Assembly: GCA_027886865.1 (NCBI GenBank)
Contig: JAPCJR010000032.1
Span: forward strand, 1-10,638
Length of the DNA: 10,638 bases
Direction: 5' to 3'
Source of the DNA: Nitrososphaerota archaeon
GTDB taxonomy: Archaea > Thermoproteota > Nitrososphaeria > Nitrososphaerales > UBA183
Positions within the stretch are counted from its first letter, which is position 1; every line of letters starts with the position of its first letter. Position numbers and translations under genes: made by a program. Shown here piece by piece: positions 6,304 to 10,638 of the stretch. The notes beneath the pieces are model-generated. The model made no database searches and had not been told where the DNA came from. It saw only the letters and a list, made by a program, of their open reading frames with translations.

Positions 6304-9036
6304 CTAACCCCGGACGAGTCCTGAAACCAGGTCGTAGATGCCCTCGGAGGCCTCTCCAATCTTTCCCAAGTTGGGACCACCGCCCTGGGCGAAAGCTTTC
6401 GTCCCTCCTCCTGAACCTCCGAGGAGCTTGGCGAGGCCTTTGACCACTGCATCGGCATGCACGCCCAGTCCTACCGCGGCGGTGCCAGCAAAACAGACGA
6501 TCCTCGCGGCGCTCCCGCGGGGCGACAGACTAACGTAGACGAGGGAGGGATCTGCTGTTATGCACTTGCTTCCCTGGCTAACAATCAGTTCTTCGGTCAT
6601 ATCCTGGCCGTTGGAGAAATAAACCTTTACCCCCTTGACGCTCCGTGACGAAGACAGCACTTCCGGAATCGATGCGACGACGAGCTTCTCGCCTAGGCTC
6701 TTCTCACGCCTCGAGGTCTCTTCCAGTTTTTGCTGGAGTTCCTCCAGGACCTTGACTAGGTTCTCCCTCTGTGTATTGAGGATCGATGACGCTTTTCCGA
6801 GGGTCGAGTCCATCTCCTGCACATATTCCACGGCCGAATAGCCGGCGACGAAGTGCAGCCTCTCGACCCCATCCTGCACCCTTTCGGTCCTTACTATCTT
6901 AATCAGGCCGACCTCGCCCGTAGTCTTGACGTGGGTCCCACCGCAGGCCTGGACATCCCAGTCGGCGATGTTGATTATCCTGAGAGTTCCCGAGGGCACG
7001 ACTCCACCCTGGAAGATCCTGAACCCATACTTGCCTTCGGCCACCCTCCTGGGCACGTTGGTAATCGTCACGGGGAGGTTCTTCATCACGATGTCGTTGG
7101 CAACATCCTCGATCTTCTTGATCTGCTGGTCGTTGAGGTGCGCAAAGTGGGTGATATCGAGCCTGCCATAGTCGGCTTCCTTGAAAGCCGAGTGCTGCCA
7201 CACCCACGGCCCGAGCACCTGGCGCGATGCTCCGTTCAGTATGTGGGTGGCGGTGTGGATACGTTTGATTCTTTGCCTCCGTACGGAATCGACGACACCG
7301 TGGACCTTCGAACCGACGGTCAGAGACTCTGCAGCGAATTTGTGCAGGACGATCCCTCCGTATTTTATCACATCTTCGACCGTCTTCCCATCGACAGTGC
7401 CATGGTCCGGCTCCTGTCCACCTCCCCTAGGATAGAAGGCCGTCTGGTCCAATGCCACGAAGCCGCCTTCGTACTTCTTCAGCACCTGCGCGTCGAACTC
7501 GAACGTGTCGACGTCCTCGTAATAGAGGAGGCGCGTATTCGGTACGTCGGTGATGTCGAACTTCGGACCCTTCTCCTCGTTCTTCTGGAGGGTATGCTTG
7601 GAGACCACCCTCTGATAGAAGTCGTCGGGGACGGTGACGTTCAGCCCCGCCTGAACCAGCTGTTCGGGAGTAATCCCGTCGGAATCGTACAGCTTTACGA
7701 GGTCGTCTGTGCCGATCTCCTTCTTGGAGCCGGAGAGGCCAGAGATGGTCTTCGAGACCCGCTCCATCGCCGAACCGTAGCGTCCGGCTTCAACATCGAG
7801 CACCTCGGATACGTCGCCTCTGTGCTGCTCGAGTTCAGGGAACATCTCGGATAGCTGGTCTACATGCCAGTTTATGGCATCGATAAGATCAAACTTGAAG
7901 CCGTAGCGCTGTATGAACGATTGCGCCCTCCTGAACACAACTCGCAGATTGTATCCCCCGCCCACGTTGCTCGGCAGGAGCCCATCGGCTATTGCGAAGA
8001 GGAGCGTCCTGGAGTGGTCCGCGACAGCGTAGAGCGCCTCCACCGGCGCGAGCTTCTCCGTCAGGTCCTTCGCAGAGACTCCAAGCGTCTTCGCTATCAT
8101 GCCCCTAGCTTCGGACAGGTTCGGAAAGTCGTCGATGTTCATAGCTCCCGCGACGCGGGAGTAGCGGAGGAACAGGTCATGATCGTAATCAACGGGGGAG
8201 ACCTCTTTCATCCGCTTGAGGACGGAAGCGAATGTTATGTCGTACGAAGTCGGTGTCCCCTGCGTGATCCAGGCCAGCCTCTCAAGGCCAGATCCCATGT
8301 CTATCACCTTCTCCTTCATCTCCGTGAAGTTGGTGAGGTTACCCTCGAAGGCGGTGAAGACGGCGTTCCCGAGTTCAAGACCTCGAGCGAAGAAATCCAT
8401 GCAATATCCGAAAGCGCCGTATCCGACCCAGACCCCTTCTATGAAGGATAGCTCCTCCTCCGGAATCCCCAGCACCTTGGTTACCAGATCGAAGTCCAGG
8501 TCGACGCATCTGTCCTTCCAATACCCATCCTTGTTAGCGAGCGCCGTCTGTCCTATCATACAGAACGACGAATTGTGCTTCCCGTTCACACCTACCGTCG
8601 GTAGGTCGTTGAACCTCACGCACATCTGAGGGACCACTAGTGGGTTTGCCGGAAGTTCGAAGATTACCTTGCCTCCCTCTATCCTCTGAAAATCGATTAT
8701 TGATGCTACCGTAAAGTACAGGTCCGGTCTCCACCTGGCCACTACGGGGTACCTCGGAATGATGGTGTGCCCGTTGTTGCGGAAGAACTGCTCGACCTTC
8801 TTCCAGGTTCCGACGTAGTCCAGCTTGGTACTGGTTGGCGGGTCGCCGATGAAAGTGTACGGCGAGCATGGCTGGTCGTCGCACCGGGTACGTTCAGGTT
8901 TGAGCGTCCAGAAGTGCTTCCCGCAGTTCTCGCACTTCTTCCTCACGAAGCCTTTCCGCTTGAACAGGTCGACGAGATAGTACTTCTCGTAGTCCTTCGA
9001 GAACTTCTCCTGGAGTATCGCCTTCGCTTCGTTCAT
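6304..9036 (-). CDS. alaS: Alanyl-tRNA synthetase, archaeal type
   Basis: This class II enzyme charges tRNA-Ala, and its 910 residues are a normal archaeal length. The archaeal-specific N-terminus has a probable zinc site, C35-x2-C38-x13-C52-x4-C57. The aminoacylation core follows, with GWVGYGAFGYC-like and NVGGGYNLRVVFRR segments. The editing domain contains the zinc-binding H594-x3-H598 (HTATH) and C698-x3-H702 (CGGTH), so Ser/Gly-tRNA-Ala hydrolysis should be intact. A predicted coiled coil (about 765-800) leads to the C-Ala domain, with a glycine-rich motif at about 872-886. The start is ATG at 9036, about 42 bp from the centre of a TATA box at 9075-9082, giving a leader of about 16 nt. 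It is first in an apparent two-gene operon with leuS and is divergent from the stalk gene P1. Confidence 0.97.
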   Translation of the reverse strand: MNEAKAILQEKFSKDYEKYYLVDLFKRKGFVRKKCENCGKHFWTLKPERTRCDDQPCSPYTFIGDPPTSTKLDYVGTWKKVEQFFRNNGHTIIPRYPVVARWRPDLYFTVASIIDFQRIEGGKVIFELPANPLVVPQMCVRFNDLPTVGVNGKHNSSFCMIGQTALANKDGYWKDRCVDLDFDLVTKVLGIPEEELSFIEGVWVGYGAFGYCMDFFARGLELGNAVFTAFEGNLTNFTEMKEKVIDMGSGLERLAWITQGTPTSYDITFASVLKRMKEVSPVDYDHDLFLRYSRVAGAMNIDDFPNLSEARGMIAKTLGVSAKDLTEKLAPVEALYAVADHSRTLLFAIADGLLPSNVGGGYNLRVVFRRAQSFIQRYGFKFDLIDAINWHVDQLSEMFPELEQHRGDVSEVLDVEAGRYGSAMERVSKTISGLSGSKKEIGTDDLVKLYDSDGITPEQLVQAGLNVTVPDDFYQRVVSKHTLQKNEEKGPKFDITDVPNTRLLYYEDVDTFEFDAQVLKKYEGGFVALDQTAFYPRGGGQEPDHGTVDGKTVEDVIKYGGIVLHKFAAESLTVGSKVHGVVDSVRRQRIKRIHTATHILNGASRQVLGPWVWQHSAFKEADYGRLDITHFAHLNDQQIKKIEDVANDIVMKNLPVTITNVPRRVAEGKYGFRIFQGGVVPSGTLRIINIADWDVQACGGTHVKTTGEVGLIKIVRTERVQDGVERLHFVAGYSAVEYVQEMDSTLGKASSILNTQRENLVKVLEELQQKLEETSRREKSLGEKLVVASIPEVLSSSRSVKGVKVYFSNGQDMTEELIVSQGSKCITADPSLVYVSLSPRGSAARIVCFAGTAAVGLGVHADAVVKGLAKLLGGSGGGTKAFAQGGGPNLGKIGEASEGIYDLVSGLVRG

Positions 9037-9074
9037 GAAACGCGCCTGTAGACTACGTCGCTTTCCTCAATTGG

Positions 9075-9082
9075 TAAATAAA
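9075..9082 (-). promoter_or_regulatory. TATA box of the alaS-leuS operon
   Basis: On the minus strand this reads TTTATTTA. The expected transcription start is near 9052, leaving about 16 nt before the alaS ATG. No clear Shine-Dalgarno is visible in that short leader, and I see no riboswitch-sized or T-box-like structure upstream of alaS. Confidence 0.5.
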
Positions 9083-9155
9083 GTAAGGCATTATGATCGG
9101 GTCGGTCGCGATAGGGGCCAAAGATTCCACACCCGGAAGACGATGCGCTCGAAAA

Positions 9156-9164
9156 CTATAAAAG
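9156..9164 (+). promoter_or_regulatory. TATA box of the P1 stalk gene (decides the start)
   Basis: CTATAAAAG preceded by GAAAA (a good BRE) is the clearest promoter in the window. Transcription would begin near 9186. The in-frame ATG at 9175 therefore lies upstream of the transcript, and the ATG at 9193 is the start of a near-leaderless mRNA. Confidence 0.65.
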
Positions 9165-9192
9165 CACTAGAAGGATGGCGCGGCTTTGTAAA

Positions 9193-9501
9193 ATGACCGA
9201 CTCTTACATGTATGCCGCTCTTCTCCTTCACAAGGCAGGCAAGCCAGTCAATGAGGAGAACCTGTCCGGCGTCGTAAAGGCTGCCGGTGTCGACGTCGAC
9301 ACAGTCAAGGTGAAGGCATTAGCGTCAGCATTGAGTGAGATCAACATAGACGAGGCTCTGAAGAACGCCTCTGCGATGGCGGTCGCTGCTCCAGCTGCTG
9401 CGGCACCTGCGGCAGGTCCGGCAAAGGCAGAAGAGAAGCCAAAGGAAGAGGAGAAGAAGGAAGAGGAAGCCCTCGCGGGTCTGGCATCCCTGTTCGGGTA
9501 A
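9193..9501 (+). CDS. rpl12: Ribosomal stalk protein P1 (archaeal L12)
   Basis: This acidic stalk protein of the large ribosomal subunit binds L10 as dimers and recruits elongation factors to the GTPase centre. It has 102 residues. The N-terminal dimerisation domain begins [17 protein letters not shown], very close to archaeal P1. An Ala/Pro hinge follows at about 60-78, then a charged Lys/Glu run, ending in the factor-binding tail [14 protein letters not shown] longer version from the ATG at 9175 would add MARLCK, but family members begin near the second Met and the TATA box at 9156-9164 places transcription start after 9175, so I use 9193. It is read towards L10, opposite to the usual co-directional arrangement, and has its own strong promoter. 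Confidence 0.95.
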   Translation: MTDSYMYAALLLHKAGKPVNEENLSGVVKAAGVDVDTVKVKALASALSEINIDEALKNASAMAVAAPAAAAPAAGPAKAEEKPKEEEKKEEEALAGLASLFG

Positions 9502-9552
9502 GTCGATTCTACAGAACCTCCGAGCTTCTGTGAGCTAAGGATTCTCAAACTC

Positions 9553-9572
9553 AGCGGAGCGTAGGCTCCGCT
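9553..9572. terminator. Strong hairpin between convergent P1 and L10 genes
   Basis: AGCGGAGC and GCTCCGCT form a perfect GC-rich 8-bp stem with a GTAG loop, about midway between the P1 stop (9501) and the L10 stop (9629). A weaker ACAGAA/TTCTGT stem lies at 9511-9531. The sequence can fold on either strand and probably marks the 3' ends of both transcripts. No long T-tract adjoins it, so intrinsic termination is uncertain. Confidence 0.5.
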
Positions 9573-9628
9573 CTCATATTGTCGTCAAATATCCGCTATT
9601 TCGGATTGGTCGCGAGTGGCCGAGACTT

Positions 9629-10504
9629 CTACTGGTAGCCCTTCTCTTTGGCCTTCGCCAAGAGAGCTCCTGCCTCCGCTTCCGCCTTTCCTAGGATTGC
9701 CGGAGCGCTCTCGACAGTAATCTCTCCGACCTCGACCGCGAGGGCGAATGCTTCCCTGTAGGCCTTTGCTATTATCTCGGGTGCCGTGTCCTTGGTGAGG
9801 TAACCGATGTATACCGCTAGCGCCCGCGAAGAGACGAACCCTGACAGCAGGCTCTCCCTGTACTTTTCGAGGTCTATGGCGACGGCGTCGGCCGCGTAGA
9901 TGAGCCCGTTCTCGTACGCGAGGGCTATGGCGAGTCCGGCGCGGATGGGCTTGATCCCGAGTTTGGACAGTAGGCTCGCGAGCTTGGGAGATATCTCGGC
10001 TCCGGTCTTCACAGCCACCGAGTCCTTTACGACCCAGATGCTTCCCGCCTCAATCTTCGTCTGGATTCCAGCTTCCCTAAACTCACTGAGTACGGGCCCG
10101 GCAGGCTGCCCGGTGTTGCCTGCAGGCACGATGATGTCGTTGGGCGCGATGTCTCCGGCCCTTGCACCGAGGCTTACACGGTTCTTCTCGAGGAGCAGGT
10201 AAAGCTTGAACGGGTCCATCCTCGAGAAAAGCAAAGCATTCTGTCCGGTCAGGTGCTCCAGGAGCTCATCTGCGTTCTTTATGCCGGCCCTCTTCAAGGC
10301 TATCTTTGCCAGCTTGTTCTTTACTACAACTATCTCGGCGTTTCCGCGTAGGACCTTCCTAACAGCCATCAGTTGCGCCGAGCGCACCTTTGAGAGCTGC
10401 GTTATGACTATGACTGGATAATCATTCGTCAGACGGACTATCTTCTCGATGGTCGAGACTTTGGTAGGACTGTATTCCCTCTGAACCTGGACCTGCTTGC
10501 TCAA
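9629..10504 (-). CDS. rpl10: Ribosomal protein L10 (acidic P0), without the C-terminal stalk tail
   Basis: L10/P0 anchors the stalk to 23S rRNA and carries P1 dimers. The 291 residues contain the N-terminal rRNA-binding domain (about 1-105, with YPVIVITQLSKVRSAQL and VVVKNKLAKIAL). The archaeal/eukaryal insertion domain (about 107-185) has the segments DIIVPAGNTGQPAGPVLSEF and GAEISPKLASLLSKLG. A helical spine (about 215-285) has roughly three repeats that would hold P1 dimers. The protein stops at AKAKEKGYQ. It lacks the acidic hinge and the [14 protein letters not shown] tail usually found on archaeal P0, so it is about 40-50 residues shorter than typical. The downstream bases do not encode such a tail in another frame, so a simple frameshift is not the cause. 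The start is TTG 10504, overlapping the L1 stop as TTGA, which suggests translational coupling. Confidence 0.95.
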   Translation of the reverse strand: MSKQVQVQREYSPTKVSTIEKIVRLTNDYPVIVITQLSKVRSAQLMAVRKVLRGNAEIVVVKNKLAKIALKRAGIKNADELLEHLTGQNALLFSRMDPFKLYLLLEKNRVSLGARAGDIAPNDIIVPAGNTGQPAGPVLSEFREAGIQTKIEAGSIWVVKDSVAVKTGAEISPKLASLLSKLGIKPIRAGLAIALAYENGLIYAADAVAIDLEKYRESLLSGFVSSRALAVYIGYLTKDTAPEIIAKAYREAFALAVEVGEITVESAPAILGKAEAEAGALLAKAKEKGYQ

Positions 10505-10638
10505 GATTCTTCGACCTTGCTCTTAACCGGCTTCCCCATCGTCGTCTTTACGATTACAGACCTTATGTTACGCTCCCCGTTCGGGAGTTTCCGTTGGACC
10601 GCCTGCACCATCGCCAGGATGTTGTCAGCTACCTCCAA
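10501..10638 (-). CDS. rpl1: Ribosomal protein L1, C-terminal 45 residues (5' end outside window)
   Basis: The frame is open from the right edge to TGA at 10501-10503. The 45 residues include LPNGERNIRSVIVKTTMGKP, the typical C-terminus of archaeal/eukaryal L1, whose last strand carries the conserved TMGKP. L1 binds 23S rRNA at the mobile L1 stalk, and in some archaea it also represses its own operon mRNA; any such operator would lie outside this window. The stop overlaps the L10 start codon (TTGA), so L1 and L10 form the end of an operon that in archaea usually begins with L11. Confidence 0.93.
   Translation of the reverse strand: MEVADNILAMVQAVQRKLPNGERNIRSVIVKTTMGKPVKSKVEES

Noticed and set aside
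6390..6401. Perfect 12-base palindrome CGAAAGCTTTCG
   Set aside because: It falls inside the glycine-rich C-terminal motif of alaS, where codons for Lys-Ala-Phe explain it. No flanking features suggest a binding site.
6853..7854. A 333-codon open frame on the plus strand
   Set aside because: It is antisense to the alaS editing domain with its HxxxH and CxxxH motifs. It has no recognisable domain, promoter or ribosome site.
9037..9192. Possible C/D-box or other small RNA between alaS and P1
   Set aside because: TATGATC near 9092 only loosely resembles a C box, and there is no paired D box at suitable spacing. The region is explained by two divergent promoters.
9175..9192. Upstream in-frame ATG of P1 adding six residues
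   Set aside because: The TATA box at 9156-9164 places transcription start downstream of this codon, and archaeal P1 proteins start near the second methionine.

Overview
This window is archaeal chromosome carrying mostly information-processing genes. The evidence is an archaeal/eukaryal-type LeuRS and AlaRS, the L1-L10(P0) ribosomal genes with an acidic P1-type stalk protein, a Dpo4/DinB-like polymerase with a terminal PCNA-binding-like peptide, and TATA-box promoters at leaderless or short-leader spacing. The DNA is moderately GC-rich and translation starts are dominated by TTG. The mix (P1 next to alaS, a DUF5679-type mini zinc ribbon, Dpo4) would fit a TACK/Nitrososphaeria-like archaeon, but the lineage cannot be settled by eye.

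Left part (1-2207): a MurG-like GT-B glycosyltransferase runs off the left edge on the minus strand. It diverges from a small VOC/glyoxalase-fold protein, and one AT-rich element lies between them. The VOC gene converges on a membrane protein that joins a ferritin-like di-iron domain to a VIT1/CCC1 transporter domain; their stop codons share one CTAG. A 255-base intergenic region holds the promoters of that gene and of a 48-residue double-CxxC zinc-ribbon protein.

Middle (2213-9036, all minus strand): a Y-family DNA polymerase IV with its own promoter, preceded by an apparent alaS-leuS operon. The two synthetase genes are 6 nt apart, and a hairpin lies after leuS.

Right part (9037-10638): alaS is divergent from the stalk protein P1 (plus strand), each with its own TATA box. 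P1 is convergent with the L1-L10 pair (minus strand), with a strong hairpin between them. L1 and L10 overlap as TTGA, implying translational coupling. The usual archaeal order is L11-L1-L10-P1 in one direction, in some crenarchaea followed by alaS. This locus looks as if P1 alone was flipped in place. L10 also ends without the acidic stalk tail that P1 keeps.

I see no mobile elements, CRISPR arrays, tRNAs or rRNAs, and no clear novel defence or metabolic system. The points most worth checking are the tail-less L10, the inverted P1, the prevalence of TTG starts, several start-site corrections implied by promoter spacing, and a degenerate metal site in the VOC protein.
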